Shown: positions 1 through 12,097, counted from the first letter of the stretch. The stretch: DNA of 64,000 nucleotides from Tetracentron sinense (GCA_015143295.1 CM026573.1:10080378-10144377), one strand, 5' to 3'. Notes: generated from the sequence alone by a model not told the origin. Numbers and translations are program-made.

Positions 1-43
1 GAAGATAAATCATGGTATAATTTCACAAGATTATGGTCCTTAC

Positions 44-1292
44 CTGTTTTGGTATGGGAGCAGCACCATTGAGGTGAATATCGAAAAACTAACAAGAAAT
101 GTCAATAAATTAAGAGCATAAGGAAAAGATAATAGCATTTCAAGGCAGATAAAATTAATTTTCCTTGATAGAAGAAAACAAGTGAAGCAAAGAGAGTGTC
201 AAAGGACGCCTTGACAGGTAGGGTAAGGGTTGCGTAAGACCTTTCCCTTACCTATTTGCGATTTCTTACGTGCTTGACCCTTATCCTATAGGGAGGGTAA
301 AGATTTCCAATTACATATCGGGTATTTAGGTAATTGGATAGCTAACCACCTCAAAATTTTACCTCTTTTAAAGCAATTTACCTATTGGGTAATGGAATAA
401 CTGGGTAAACCATGGGAAATTGGGTAAAACTAAAACCTTTTATATTAAATCAAATAAATTACGTATCTCATAGACTCATACCAAAAACCATTCTTATTTT
501 TACATAAAAAACAAAATCGTCAAACTACAAAATATAAAATCCTAGCAAAATAAGTCATTTCATAAAACTTAACCCATCCATAATAATAACAATATAATCT
601 CATAAAAATTAATCATGACATCCATCCAGTTTAAACCATAAGGCATAGCTAAATTAGGATTTAGGGATATATGTGAAAGTACCAAATCACCATCGGGTAG
701 AAGGTAGGATAAGACTCTTTACACATATCTACCATTTATAAACAGATAAAGATTTTATTACCCCTCCCTTACCTATTCATCAATCGGATAAGAAGTCCTT
801 ACCCTTAATCTCCTAAGTTGGGTATGCTCAGTCAGGTAAGCAGGTAAATGGTTAACCATTAACAGCCCTAGCCATAACTTACCAAATCAAAGTAAAACTT
901 TCACTCCAGATACATTATACCTGTTATTCGAAGAACAACAATTTCTAATTACAAATATAAAATGGCCAAAAGTGCATTCAAATCAATTTCTACTGCATTT
1001 GTCATAGCATTCCTCTACCCTAGTCTTTAAAAACTCATTGGTGTATTTCATAGCCTCACTAATATCTTCCACCCCTATAGTGTCTGGAACTCTGGAAGGC
1101 TCCCCACATCATAACTAGTGTACATTTATAAGAGTTGGACTTGGATCTCCGAAAAAAAAAAATCTAATTGCACTTTTCTAAGAAATGCATCTATGAAACT
1201 TAAATTACAACTCAGTAATTTCCAATTCATGCCCTAATTTGAACGATAGCAATAAAATTACTTTAACAAAAGAGATCCATTGTGAAATTTGG

Positions 1293-1337
<45 letters not shown>

Positions 1338-1705
1338 TGTAATTTCTTTCTTATATGCAATTACAACAACGCTTGTGAATGATTTTTTTTTTCTCTGTTC
1401 TCTAAATTGTTTGAATCAGAGGCATCCTAGTGAAGGGAAAACTGAAAATAGAAATCGAAAGAGGAATCATAATCATTAAAGATTAAGGAAAGAAGTATCC
1501 ATAGGTTTCCGATAAAATTGAATGGAACACCGAATCACTATAATCAAGAATCCGAAATTCTTCTATGAGAAGATTCGATCACAAATTACAGAACTATTTA
1601 ATCAAGAAAACGGATTAGAATAGAGAGAGAAGAACACAGACCTGGTTTAGGGTTCAGGACGTGATTGGGTGAAAGAGCTACTCTCCCCCAAATCGCAGTC
1701 TCCAT
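44..1705 (-). CDS. 5' end of a gene: two exons, likely plastid-targeted N-terminus, product unknown
   Basis: Exon 1 is 1642-1705. The ATG complements 1703-1705 in a good context (AACAATGG) after a CT-rich leader. The exon ends CAG|gtctgt. Exon 2 is 44-88, preceded by a pyrimidine-rich tract ending in ttgttag and followed by CAG|gtaagg. Exon 1 leaves one base over, and exon 2 continues without a stop in the matching phase. Together they encode about 36 residues starting METAIWGRVALSPNHVL, rich in hydroxylated and basic residues with almost no acidic ones, as expected of a chloroplast or mitochondrial transit peptide. The intron (89-1641) is about 1.55 kb. All further exons lie to the left of the window. 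I do not recognise the protein. The splice signals and phase are seen directly; organelle targeting is inferred. Confidence 0.6.
1292..1338. repeat. Compound microsatellite (CT)n-(CA)n
   Basis: About 14 CT units run straight into about 9 CA units, inside the long intron of the leftmost gene. The open frame across it is a by-product of the repeat. Confidence 0.95.
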
Positions 1706-2214
1706 TGTTCCTCTCTCTCTCTCTCTAGAGTCTAGACAGCTTAGCTTACAGTGAAAAATGGCTTTCTAATTTCTAATAGAAAATTAAAAATAAAAATTGT
1801 GGTAGGATTTTTTTATAGCGGGAAATTATACTACGTGGCATGTGCAAGCACACGATTGGCTTTCTTTATGGACATTGATATCACGTCCAGTATTAACTGG
1901 CGGAGAGCCCTCCAGCACCAATAGCTAGAGCTACACTCACCTTTTTGTCCACTAGATACGGTATGTGTCAGCTTAGAGTAATTCTGGCGGGTTTCTTACC
2001 AGTTAAGCACTGCAGGTGATCTGGAGTCTTCCTTTTGTCAACCACCGTCCACACTGTAAGGAACAGATCAATGTGGGCCGTTCTCAGGTTGGGCCATGCT
2101 TCATATATTTGAAAAGGTCCAAATCTAGTGGTTCGTGGTCGGCGTGACAATAGCCCATAAGACTTTTTTTGTGACCCATATTTTTTTTGGAGTTCATATT
2201 AAGATGACCAAAGG
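1706..2214 (-). promoter_or_regulatory. Leader and probable promoter region of the leftmost gene
   Basis: The leader upstream of the ATG is rich in GA on the minus strand (a short CT microsatellite at 1711-1726 on plus), a common feature of plant 5' UTRs. No convincing TATA box was identified. A hAT-like MITE begins at 2215, so the undisturbed promoter is about 0.5 kb. Confidence 0.35.
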
Positions 2215-2561
2215 CATAGTCATCAGAGCAAGAAGCAAAACGAAAACGAGAAGTGAGAAACAAAAAACGAGACTCAAAAAAACCTTATGAAATGAGAAAC
2301 GAGAAATAAGATATAGACTCCTCATTCACATAAGATTTGTGTGGAAAAGTAGGTGTCTTAGGTTTCAAACCGACATTACTTGCTTAGAGTCTACAGCCTA
2401 GGCTATAGACTATGGTCTACCACATCACTTTAGACATACAATTTTCTTTGACTACTAGATGAGACATGATGGAAGTGAGTCTATCCGAGAAAGCAAGTTT
2501 GGGAAACGAGTTTCCTAAGAAGCGAGTTTCTCACATTGTACATAGCTTCCCTTCAACTATG
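2215..2561 (-). mobile_element. hAT-like MITE, family A, copy 1
   Basis: The ends are CATAGTCATC and ...CAACTATG, matching the inverted termini of two better copies at 8400-8827 and 18495-18923, but in the opposite orientation. The flanking octamers (accaaagg and actaaaag) agree at 6 of 8 bases, which fits an old 8-bp target duplication. At 347 bp it has lost some of the internal GAAGCTCGCTTCCT-type repeats. Confidence 0.75.
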
Positions 2562-4153
2562 ACTAAAAGTCTTCTTATATATTGCTTTTCCAACAAAAGA
2601 TTTCATTAAAACGCAACCAGAAAGAGGGCATTGCTCTCAAAGGTTACTCAGAGAGGGTCCATTGTCCAAAGACGTGATATGACCCTCTTTAGGAGAGTTC
2701 GCCATTTTTTTTAATCCAAAAAGATAAACAATGAGAGTGATCTAAAGAGAACTCTCTCCCTGATATAAAAACAGTGACTCCAACATAGATTCCTAAAAAA
2801 TGAATACGACAAAGAGCTCTCCCCAAATTGAGAGCTCTTCTTTGCAACAACATGATTCAACTATTGAAGAAGAAGGTTCCTTTAACATTCAAAAATCTAT
2901 GGAGAATACGGTGAGCCATTAAACCACCTCCCTGTTTCTTCCTCTATTTCTCTTATAAAATACCTCAATGAGGCACCTTGTAACCCCACATGGGGATTGA
3001 GCACCTCCTTTCAATAAAAATACAATTTTATTATATGAAGGTTTACCTATGAAAACAAATCAGATTTCAGAGCTCCCCATTTGACATATGGTGATGACAA
3101 TCATGTACTTATGGAGAGAGTATTTTGAAAAAAATGTCATTGTCTTTCTCCATAATTACAAAAGTGACTATCTTTGCACTAAGAAGGGGAGCTCCACTTT
3201 TCCACGGTGAAGATAGCTCCGCCTCAAAATTACACTATTAGTTATGTCATTTATATTTAAGGATCTCTCTCGTAACTTTATAATCATGCTAGGGATTGTG
3301 GTAGTTTGTGAATGGTATACATGTGAACTCTATCTTAATATCAGTATATCTCCGACTAATATTCAGGCCAGCTTCGGAGATCTAGATGAGTACTAGAAAT
3401 AGATCACTACATCAGGCCATGCTGGTAGGGTGTTAACAATGGGACAGACTTGCGCTTGCGACGGCCGTGTCGTTGTATTGTTGTCGTACACCTAATCAAC
3501 TGCAGTGGTATTTTAGTAAATAAAGTAAAACTTAATACATACAAAAAATTTCCTTTTATGACTGATGAGAGTCCCGGGCCGACTAGATTGGAACTTGAAA
3601 GGTAGAGACAGACATGGGGCCGACCCCGAGAGAGTGGCATCTTGTACTTCTCCCCCTAATAACCCAAACCTCCCAACCTGCTACTCTCCTTCTCGAACCT
3701 TCTCTTGCTCTCAAATCATGCTTTCACAGTTTGAGAGTAAAATCACCTCAAGAGTGCGATTTCAACTTTTGTAGAGTGCAATATACGATTTATAGAGCAC
3801 TATTTTTGTGCAAAGCTTCATTTCTCATGTTAAGTCATTTGTAAGGTACATAATTCTTGTAAGGTTTGTTAATATCGGTGATCTTGTAATTGTCATAGCA
3901 AAAGTAGTGCCGTAAGACATGCAGTATCGTGAGGTGTAATCCAAAATGTGGGGCACGTAGTGATAGCCGTTTTATTTTGGGGGTTATCTTTCCCATGCTT
4001 GTTTATCAACCTTGATGACTTTTTGGATGAAATGAAAATTAGATTCATGTAGCTACTGAGGATGAAGTTGACACCAATCTTTGGACTTGGACGATCAGAG
4101 CATTGAAGAAAAATAAAGTTCTAATCACCAGGTTCTTTGATGAGCTTACTGTG
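2562..4153. other. Intergenic, no gene recognised
   Basis: Only short open frames without recognisable motifs are present. A pyrimidine-rich stretch near 3650-3720 resembles a plant 5' UTR, but no exon could be supported. Confidence 0.5.
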
Positions 4154-4163
4154 GATTTCAACT

Positions 4164-4350
4164 AATGTAGTTAAAGCCTCCAGGTAACACCTAGGCGATA
4201 ATGGAATCTCCTAGGAACTAGGCAAGGCAACACCTAGGTAATCGAAATTTACTTTTTCATTTATATTATATAAGTATTTATGAGTGCCCATCTCGGCGAT
4301 AGGGGTCCTAGCCAAGAGAGCAGTGCCTGAGGCAACATTTTCGCTCCACT
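4164..4350. mobile_element. Candidate small DNA transposon bounded by a 10-bp direct repeat
   Basis: An exact direct repeat gatttcaact occurs at 4154-4163 and 4351-4360, flanking 187 bp. The two inner ends share only weak inverted similarity around GCCTC-AGG. Duplications of 9-11 bp are typical of Mutator-like elements. The repeat is seen directly; the class is inferred. Confidence 0.4.
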
Positions 4351-4360
4351 GATTTCAACT

Positions 4361-5819
4361 GTTAAGGAAACCAATAGAGCAGCTGATTTCTGTCAGTTTT
4401 GTAGTTCTATCAAAAATCTTTTGACGAGCTTATTTTTGTACATCTTATTGCTCTGGATTTCAAAACATAGCAATAGATATACAATACCATTATAAGAGCT
4501 CTCACAATCTGTTGCTGCAGTAGCATGTACAAGCTAGCATATATGTCAAGTGTTTTGATGTAGAAATAGAGCTGCATTCTCTTTTGCATTTCCCTTATCT
4601 AGCATAAAATACAGTGTGAGCATAAAATAGATAAGCATACCAATACTGACATTTGGTAAAGTTATCCAATCTTGGCTATATTCTAAATGTAGTACTGAAA
4701 ACTGTAAAGTCAAGCAAAACACATTCAAAGGGGAACTGAAATTTGATTATAAGTACAGGAAAGGGAAAAGTAGTTTAACCCAGATAAAGAAACAATTAGT
4801 TCTAATACAGTTTGAATTGAAAACAAAATGTATTTTTAATCCTAAATTGTTCGATTCAAAGTTCAAACTACAGGACAAACTTCCCAGTGCCATTAATCCA
4901 ACAGCTTGAGTCTATGGGTGATCACAATACTTTCAAAAAATTGGTGAAAGTTGTAGTAATGGTTCGAGCTTTCCCATCTTTCCAATGGATGGCAAAAGGG
5001 ACTTGATATCCTTTGTGCTCATCCAATCAGAAACTCTTGCAACACAAAGAACTGAAAGCTGCATCTACCTTTGTTACCTAGGTTGAGTGCAGGTAACCAA
5101 TCCTCCATTGGCAGCTCCGAGAGTTAATAGGAGTTCCCCAAGATGACAAAAAGGCCAGGCAACAACTAGTGAGTCCAGCTGTTTCAAGCATATTAGTCCT
5201 GCATGCTTGAAGCAGACAGCGCAGCAGAGGTGACTTGTACTTTCTCAAAAACCCAACTTTCTGCAGGAATTAAATTTCCAACGAAGGTTTACAACTAATT
5301 TCATCAGTTAGAAAGTGTAAACAATAAGATGAAACCCACATTAATTACTAACTGCAGAATGTATAAAGCTTCAGCCACTCAGGAAAAAACCTATATACCA
5401 CAAGAGTTGAACTGAAGTTCATACAATTCAAAACCTTGAACAAATGCTATTTTATAGAAAGTTCAGGAGCAACGCTTATCCTCATGTCTGGAAATAGTGA
5501 TATAAGATGGAACTAATGTAAGGAAGCCTTGTTAAAGTGCATGCATTAAATACTAACATAAAATGGAACAATATGTCAATAACTATATACTGTAGATAAT
5601 GCTTGGTATTTATGAAATTCTGGCTTCAGATACCCAAAAAAAAAAAAAAAAAGTCAAATCAAAGATGTATATGTTTGACAAACATGTTCATAGTATCCAT
5701 CATAAACATGAAAATAAATTTGGTAGTAGATGCAGGATTCTGCAATTCAAGTTCTATACAAGCTTCCTATCTGCAGTATACTAGGGGATTCATTATATTC
5801 TGTTTTAAAAGTTACACCA
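4361..5819. other. Intergenic, AT-rich, no supported gene
   Basis: No conserved motif was recognised. A weak terminal-exon-like segment at 5193-5260 (minus) was considered and not called. Confidence 0.45.
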
Positions 5820-5864
5820 TAGTTACAGGGAAACCATGTTCAACTGACTCATCTGTCTTGCAAT

Positions 5865-6705
5865 TCACAGCAAATACCCATTTACACCCCATAGAAACTT
5901 TTCCCTTAGGAAGATCGACAAATTTCCAACTAGTATTTTTATTAATGCAGTCATCGCTTCAACTATTGCTTCCCTCCACTTTGGTTGTTTCAAGGCTTCT
6001 GTGACGGAAGAAGGAATTGAAATTGAAGACAATGAGACAACCGACCAATATGAAGGAGACAATGCTTTGTCCGAGACAAAGTTAGCAATAAGATACCAAG
6101 TACTAGGCCTTTTTAACATTGTTCACTTCCGAAGGGCTATTGGAAGGTTAGAATCATCAAGCGAAGGAAGATGAAATATCTGTGGGAGCAGAATTACCTG
6201 GATCCGAGGAGATGACCAGGTCTGAGTCCTTTTCAGCTGTGGCCTTTTCTTCTACCTTCCGGCGTTGCTGATAAACTTTCAGCTCCCCTTGTTTTCCAAC
6301 ACCCTCATCCTGAGTAGTAACAGAGTCATCATGAAAAAATGATGAAGAAGTTGGGAATGAGGAAACCGGAACAGGGACTGGAAGAGGAATCCTTCTCTCT
6401 TCAAGCTCATGATCCCCCTGAAGAGAAGAACTAGAGGTAGAATAAATCAGAACAAATTTAAAAAAGGTAACATCCTTGGAAACAAACATCTTCTTGGAAA
6501 GAGGATGATAGCAATTATATCAGTAATGAGCAGAGGAATACCCAACAAAGATACATTTGAGGGATTTGGAATCTAATTTGGTCCTATTTGGGCCCAAAAT
6601 ATGCACGTAACAAACAACCAAAAACTTTTGGAGGGATAGGAAAGAGAGGACGATCTGGTTGAGGAGTTGAAAAGGACTTTTAAAGCCCAACACACAAGAA
6701 GGCAA
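5865..6705 (-). pseudogene. Copia pol fragment: integrase C-terminus, linker, start of reverse transcriptase
   Basis: Segment 6520-6705 encodes the integrase tail with LGPNRTKLDSKSLKCIFVGY, typical of Copia. Segment 6157-6489 begins MFVSKDVTFFK, the usual Copia motif between integrase and reverse transcriptase, followed by an acidic, serine- and proline-rich linker. Segment 5865-6119 contains ALKQPKWREAIVEAMTAL, the start of the Copia reverse transcriptase. The three pieces lie in different frames, so no polyprotein can be made. The catalytic YVDD region is absent. Confidence 0.85.
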
Positions 6706-6936
6706 ACGATTGATAAGAAAAAACTGCAGTCAAAACAGTTTCAGACCAGAGAAACTTAGGAACATTATAATGCAAAAGTGGAGGTAGCAGACGGTCATTC
6801 TAAATGAACCATGAAGTGTTGGATATTCTCGATCTCATCTTTGGAAACAGTGATCATTATTTCTGGGAAAGAGTGCCTTGTGAAGCTTCTTAGGTGGCCC
6901 AAGGAACTGACAAGAAATACAAAGAGACGAGATTGC

Positions 6937-7251
6937 TCAAAATGTTTTTTTGTACTGCTCTCCATCACCAGAACATAAAGGCTGAAAGGTTTGGTAGTGA
7001 TCTAATTCCTCCCACATACCCTTTAGGGTAGCAAAGTAATCTGCTAAACCCTTAGAAGTACGAAGAAAAAGAAATCCCCTGCTGATATGTGGCTGCATTG
7101 AGTGAGTGAGCCATGACATCACTGTATGATTCTCTAACTCCCACTTCTCATACTGAGGATTTGTCTGTCCAGGTTCTTTGATACGGCCATTCACATATCC
7201 CAACTTTCCTCTACCTGTGATGTACATTCTAGCGGACTGTGACCACTCCAA
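6937..7251 (-). pseudogene. Copia gag fragment
   Basis: The 104-residue open segment contains WSQSARMYITGRGKLGYVNG, then WELENHTVMSWLTHSM and YFATLKGMWEELDHYQ, the conserved order of the plant Copia gag (UBN2/DUF4219-like) domain. No zinc knuckle follows; the sequence downstream has been deleted. Part of a dead element. Confidence 0.8.
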
Positions 7252-8089
7252 ATAATTTTTTCCAACTAGTTTAACAGTGGTAATTTAGGAATTAGGATTA
7301 TCCATGTGAGAATAAACAACATTGGGGGGCCTTTGGGCTGAAGAATCAACTTCTGAACTATCGGATTCAACCATCACTATCTCCGAGAGTACTTTAGGTT
7401 CACTCAAACAATTCCACAAACACCTTCCTTGCACAAGAATAGGGATGGTTAACACCAACCACCAATATTAATTGCTTCAATAAACAGATATAATGTTTAT
7501 TTGTTTTTTTGGACACAAATATCAACCAAAAAACACTTCACAAAGCACCTGTTTCACAATTAAGAAGACTGGTTCACACAAAGCAGCACCTACAAACACC
7601 ACACAAGCTCCAATAGGGCTGTTTTACACAACATCAGCACCCAAACAACCTCACACCACCTCTACTAGGGTTTCTAGGACTGTTTTTCGTTACAAAGACC
7701 TATTCCAACGATTTCAAATCTCCGAGAATTAATCCCTTTCACTTTCAAAAATCCCAGAGATCCAAAACAGATCAAATAACATCAAAAAGTAATAACATTG
7801 ATTTAAATCACCAAAAAACAGCTTCATGGAGCCTCATCAGCTATCAGCCTATCACTTGAATGATTCAAATCTGAAGTTTTACGGAAAAATCATTCGAGCA
7901 GATCAAACATTATCTTAGATTACTCCAAAGAATAGGAAAAATTTATCAAAAAATCTGAAACAATACCCCTTATCAAATGCACGCTTCCTGGACCTAAGTA
8001 TGTCCGTTCGGCTACTAACAACATCTGTATGGAATGGTGATGGTACCAATGTTTATTTTTCCTTTGCTTTCTCTTCCCTTTTGGATCTT

Positions 8090-8104
8090 ATGCTCCGATA
8101 CCAA
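8090..8104 (-). promoter_or_regulatory. Primer-binding site of the minus-strand Copia element
   Basis: The minus strand reads TTGGTATCGGAGCAT, one base from the plant Copia site TTGGTATCAGAGC that pairs with the 3' end of initiator methionine tRNA. It lies immediately internal to the LTR end at 8106. Confidence 0.75.
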
Positions 8105-8105
8105 G

Positions 8106-8343
8106 TGGAAATAGTAGGAGGAAGAATGAAGAATGAAAGAAGAAGGAAGAGAGGAATGAGAGAAACGTGAATGATGAATCGCCAGTTTTCTCTTCTCCTT
8201 TTCTATTATATAATATTCTGAATTAAAGTTGGACCCCTCTCACTTAAGAAATAATAATATAACCCTCAACTATTAAGAGATAACAATAAGATCCCTAAGG
8301 ACCCTAACATATAGAGAATACCTAGAATACCCCTGACAACACT
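8106..8343 (-). mobile_element. 5' LTR of the minus-strand Copia element (outer limit approximate)
   Basis: The inner end (TG on plus, CA on minus) adjoins the primer-binding site. The outer end is uncertain: TGTT occurs on the minus strand near 8310 and near 8338. A MITE inserted just outside it at 8400. No partner LTR was found on the left side. Confidence 0.5.
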
Positions 8344-8399
8344 ATCTATCTTATAGTAGCTCTTTAGTAGCTAAGACAGTTAAGAGCTATAGAATGAAT

Positions 8400-8827
8400 C
8401 ATAGTTGCCGGGAAGCTATGTACAAGGTGGGAAGCTCGCTTCCGAGGAAGCTCATTTCCCAAACTCGCTTCCTCGGACAAACTCGCTTCCTAGGAAGCTC
8501 GTTTCCTCTAACAAACTCTCTTCTAAGGAAGCTCGCTTTCATCACGTCTCATCTAGTAGTCAAAGGAAGCTGTATGTGTGAAGTGATGCAGTAGACCACA
8601 ATCTATAGCCTAGGGTGTATACTCTAAGCAAGTATCGTTGGTTTGAAACCTAAGACACCTACTTTTCTACAAAAATCTCATATAAGATAAAATCAAAAGT
8701 ATAACTACTCATAAATAACATAATGGGAATGAGGAGCCTATATCTCATTTATCGCTTCTCGTTTCCTTAGATTTTTTTGAGTCTCGTTTTCTGCTTCTCG
8801 TTTTCGTTTCACACTCTGGTAACTATG
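8400..8827 (+). mobile_element. hAT-like MITE, family A, copy 2 (complete)
   Basis: The ends are CATAGTTGCC and GGTAACTATG, imperfect inverted repeats. A perfect 8-bp duplication gaatgaat lies on both sides (8392-8399 and 8828-8835). The left third holds tandem copies of a GAAGCTCGCTTCCT-like motif. The rest includes a conserved stretch around CTAAGCAAGTATCGT. Length 428 bp with no coding capacity. An 8-bp duplication and CA...TG ends are hallmarks of the hAT superfamily. Confidence 0.9.
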
Positions 8828-8835
8828 GAATGAAT

Positions 8836-9409
8836 AGCTTTAGCTTCCCTATTCGATTCCTTCCTTCTAGTCAAGAATAGATTGCTTTACTGCTATAGGA
8901 CTTGGGTAATAGACATCATACAACCATATTGAATGCACAATACTAATACTTCCCCCCAAAAATGAAATGATGTCAACTACATTTTGTGAGAATTGGAATA
9001 TCTATTTCAGATGTGGATATTACAATTCACGTGTGCATAACAATTGATAAAGATCTTTTAGAACTTGACTTTCCCTTTCTCTCAATCTTTAAGTCCCCAT
9101 CTCAACCCTTTATTAATTTTTATTTGAATGGTTTTTATATAAATCTTATTCAGCTTATTCTTTAATAAATTTGTATTTAAATTCTTTTTTGATAATTTTT
9201 CAATCATTTTTTGTTTTCAATCAACATAAATTTTCTTTCATTATTTTCTTTTAAAAAATATTTAATAAATTTCTATTAAATTATTTCCAAATTAAGTGTT
9301 ATTTAAAATTAATTTTTATTTACTAGAATAAGTTATGATATTTATTTTAAATAAAAACTTGAGAAGAAAATTATGATTTACTATTATTTTATTGGTGTGA
9401 TGATTTAAT
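8836..9409. other. AT-rich intergenic DNA
   Basis: No open frame, repeat boundary or conserved motif was seen. Confidence 0.5.
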
Positions 9410-10023
9410 ATATTTTTTTATTATTAATCAAAATTTCATTAAGAGTGGAAAATAGCAAAGTACAAAAACAATTCACAAATTGTGAACCAAAGAAACAATG
9501 ACAATGACACTGGAAAAAAGCAAAACAAGTAGGGGTCATAATTCATAACAATACTCATGAGACCTGTGATAATAACAATATAGACACTCTATGATTCTCA
9601 TAGTCCTTCCGCATAGAGCACCATGACAATAGAAGCTAGTGGGCCCTCTCACATAGCTTGGGGATGGTGAGAGCAAGCCCCTCAAAAGTGTGTTTGTTCC
9701 TTTCCTTCCAGATAGACCAGGCAATGGCCCCCGGCAGCAAAGACCATACCACCTCAATAGAGGGATCCAATGAGCCCGCTATCCAATAGGATACGATCTT
9801 AAAGGAACTTGAAAAGATCAAAGGTACCCTGAGTTGAGACAAAAAGTAGTCCATACCTCTCTCGCAAAAAAGGGCAATGCAAGAGAAGGTGATCCACCGA
9901 CTCTTCTGCTAATAGGAGCATGAGGCATACATTTGCTAAACTCCAACATCTATGCTTTAGGTGGTCACAACTCACACACATAGTGACAAAGTCGGGGTTC
10001 GGGAATAATTCGGCAAGGGTCAA
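9410..10023 (-). mobile_element. L1-type LINE, 3' remnant
   Basis: The minus strand encodes the zinc-binding region that follows reverse transcriptase in plant L1 elements: CVSCDHLKHRCW, then ESVDHLLLHCPFLRE (9850-9960) and, in another frame, VVWSLLPGAIAWSIWKERN (9690-9760). A 3' UTR and A-rich tail run to about 9410. The 5' side is truncated near 10023, as usual for LINEs. At least one frameshift and several stops are present. Confidence 0.75.
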
Positions 10024-10623
10024 GTTAGGAAAATTTTGGAAAAAATTAAAAAATACTTTAATAATTATAAAAGTATACCAAGCAATATGATTAAAAAAAA
10101 TTCAAAAAAAGTAGTTTAAAAATGAATTGTTCACAAAATTTGGGAATAATTCGAGAGTCCAAAAATTTGTGAATTAAACAGCGAATAGTTCGGCAGTCCA
10201 AAAATGCGTGAATATTTGAAAAAAAAATGGTGTTTTTTGTTACTCTGGTCACACGTCAAGACTTTATCCAAGTATACAATCCACAGATAGGAAAGATACC
10301 TATGAAGATAAACCAAAGTTCCATATAGTTCAATATGAAATTTGAATTAATATTATCATATTAATTAACAAAATATTATATTGTAAATTTCCGATCACAT
10401 ATCTCTTTTATATATTTTTGGAATTATCCTATTTTTATATTTTTAAAAATCAAAATTTTTCCAATCTATAGATTTTTTTAATCTTTTGCAACTAAGAATG
10501 TTTTGATCTCTATTAAGTATTGGGACCCACTATTTAATACACGGATACTCAGACAGATGTTGGGTCCTAATTCATTTGTATGATTATCTGGGAAGAAAGT
10601 TATACATGTGGTATAGGTTGAAC

Positions 10624-10800
10624 CATAGCTGTAGGGAAGCTATGTACAAGGTGGGAAGCTCGTTTCCTAGACTCGCTTCCTAGGAAGCTCACTTTCTCAG
10701 ACAGACTCGCTTCCAATGAAGCTCGCTTCCATTATGTCCCATTTAGTAGTCAAAGGGAGTTTCACACCCTGTACATAGCTTCCTCGGACAGACTCTTCTC
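10624..10800 (+). mobile_element. hAT-like MITE, family A, truncated copy
   Basis: It starts CATAGCTGTAGGGAAGCTAT and carries the tandem GAAGCTCGCTTCCT-like motifs and the TCAAAGGGAG segment. It then breaks into an inverted piece of the family start (CCCTGTACATAGCTTCC) near 10768. The distal two thirds and the right terminus are missing, and no target duplication is visible. Confidence 0.75.
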
Positions 10801-12089
10801 ACTTGGAGCCATTATGTATTATCTATTTTCACCTGAAAACTCTAATGCCCTGAACATTGTGAGGATTTCTTCAGTGGTCTATACAAACTCCGTAACTGGT
10901 CTGAACAAAATGGTCCAACTAAATTTGTATATCACCAACATAAATTGGATGAAGAACTTGTGCAGTTGTGCTTTAGTTATTTTAGCAGAAGGAATATATA
11001 TAGAGACTAATATGGATATGTTGATGATTCTAGCTTCTAGTTTCTAATTTCATTTTCTCTTTTATGCTTGAAGTTTATATTCTTTTATTTTAATATATTT
11101 GTATGTGTATGATCAAAGTATCAGTAAACTTGAAGTCATCGTATCCTACATCTTGAATCCATCTGATGCTGGAACCTGTCGTCATGCCAAGTTACATATC
11201 CAACTTTATTTCTAATTAGATCATGATCGTACCTTTTAGAGCTCAGTGTTATTAAATTCATATGCTCTACTGGAAAAGGAATACAACTGCAGCTCATTAC
11301 TTCAATGACACATTGACGAAAAGTGCCATGGTTTTCAGAAAGATTGCATGACAGCCAACTGAAATTCAGGATAAATCAAGTCAGCTCCCATACTAAAATC
11401 AAGTAAAATAAACCTTATAAGGTGAACAAATAACGAATTACATGTAGAAGGCCTTGAAATGGTATACATGATATCCAAGAAAACTTACTTTCTAAACAAA
11501 CGTAGACCCAAGAAGTCAACCATGGAGATAAATCATTTAGAGTTAAGCTGGCCCAACAGAAATGTCCTACAAGGAAAAATAAGCAAAATAAAAAGAAAAA
11601 AAATCAGGTTCTAAGTCCCAAAATTTCCAATATCAGGAGGGGAATAAAACTGTGTAAAGAAGGCACTTAAAATGAAATAATACTCAATTCAAACACCATC
11701 TCATTTTGTGTGTGTTTGTGTTTTTATAGTAGCAAGCAGAAGACATGTAAACATTCCCGATATAAGATATATAAATGCTAGATAAATTGTTTCACCATCC
11801 AAAGGACACAGGTCTTACCACTGGAAAAAGATATATGCACCAAATACACTTCAGGATATCGCATATGCAAATATACTTCCTGCAGAACAGACATTATGCT
11901 TGTCAAACATCTAGACATGACACAGTATCATGTGGCAGAAATGTGAAACAAAAATTGGATTGCATGAAGATGTTGACTAAAAAAGAGAAAGTCCAAATGA
12001 AAAGGCCAAAATACAAATTGCAAATTCACTTTATAACATCTTTTCTATTTCATGGAAAGATATTATTAATTCCTAAAAAGATATTTTCA
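10801..12089. other. Downstream flank of the four-exon gene; possible extra exon only
   Basis: A 71-codon open segment on the minus strand (about 11129-11345) is preceded by a good acceptor (tttcag). It reads with WLSCNLSENHGTFRQCVIEV but cannot be joined in phase to the gene's last coding exon. It may be an alternative or untranslated 3' exon, or chance. Nothing else is supported. Confidence 0.3.
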
Positions 12090-12097
12090 GATTTTAT

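Larger units (their letters stand above)
5820..8106 (-). mobile_element. Deleted Ty1/copia retrotransposon, internal region
   Basis: Read on the minus strand the order is primer-binding site, gag, integrase C-terminus, linker and start of reverse transcriptase, which is the Copia order. The protease and the catalytic integrase core are missing between gag (ends 6937) and the integrase tail (starts 6705), so a large internal deletion has occurred. The reverse transcriptase breaks off near 5820 after the segment corresponding to the ALKQPKWREA start motif. No 3' LTR was found. Several frameshifts and stops separate the pieces, so this is a relic. Confidence 0.85.

Noticed and set aside
1282-1479. 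Small protein on plus
   Set aside because: It is the CT/CA microsatellite read as Ser-Leu and Thr-His repeats.
5193-5260. Terminal-exon-like segment on minus after a good acceptor
   Set aside because: Only 22 codons, no upstream exon in a matching phase and no recognised motif.
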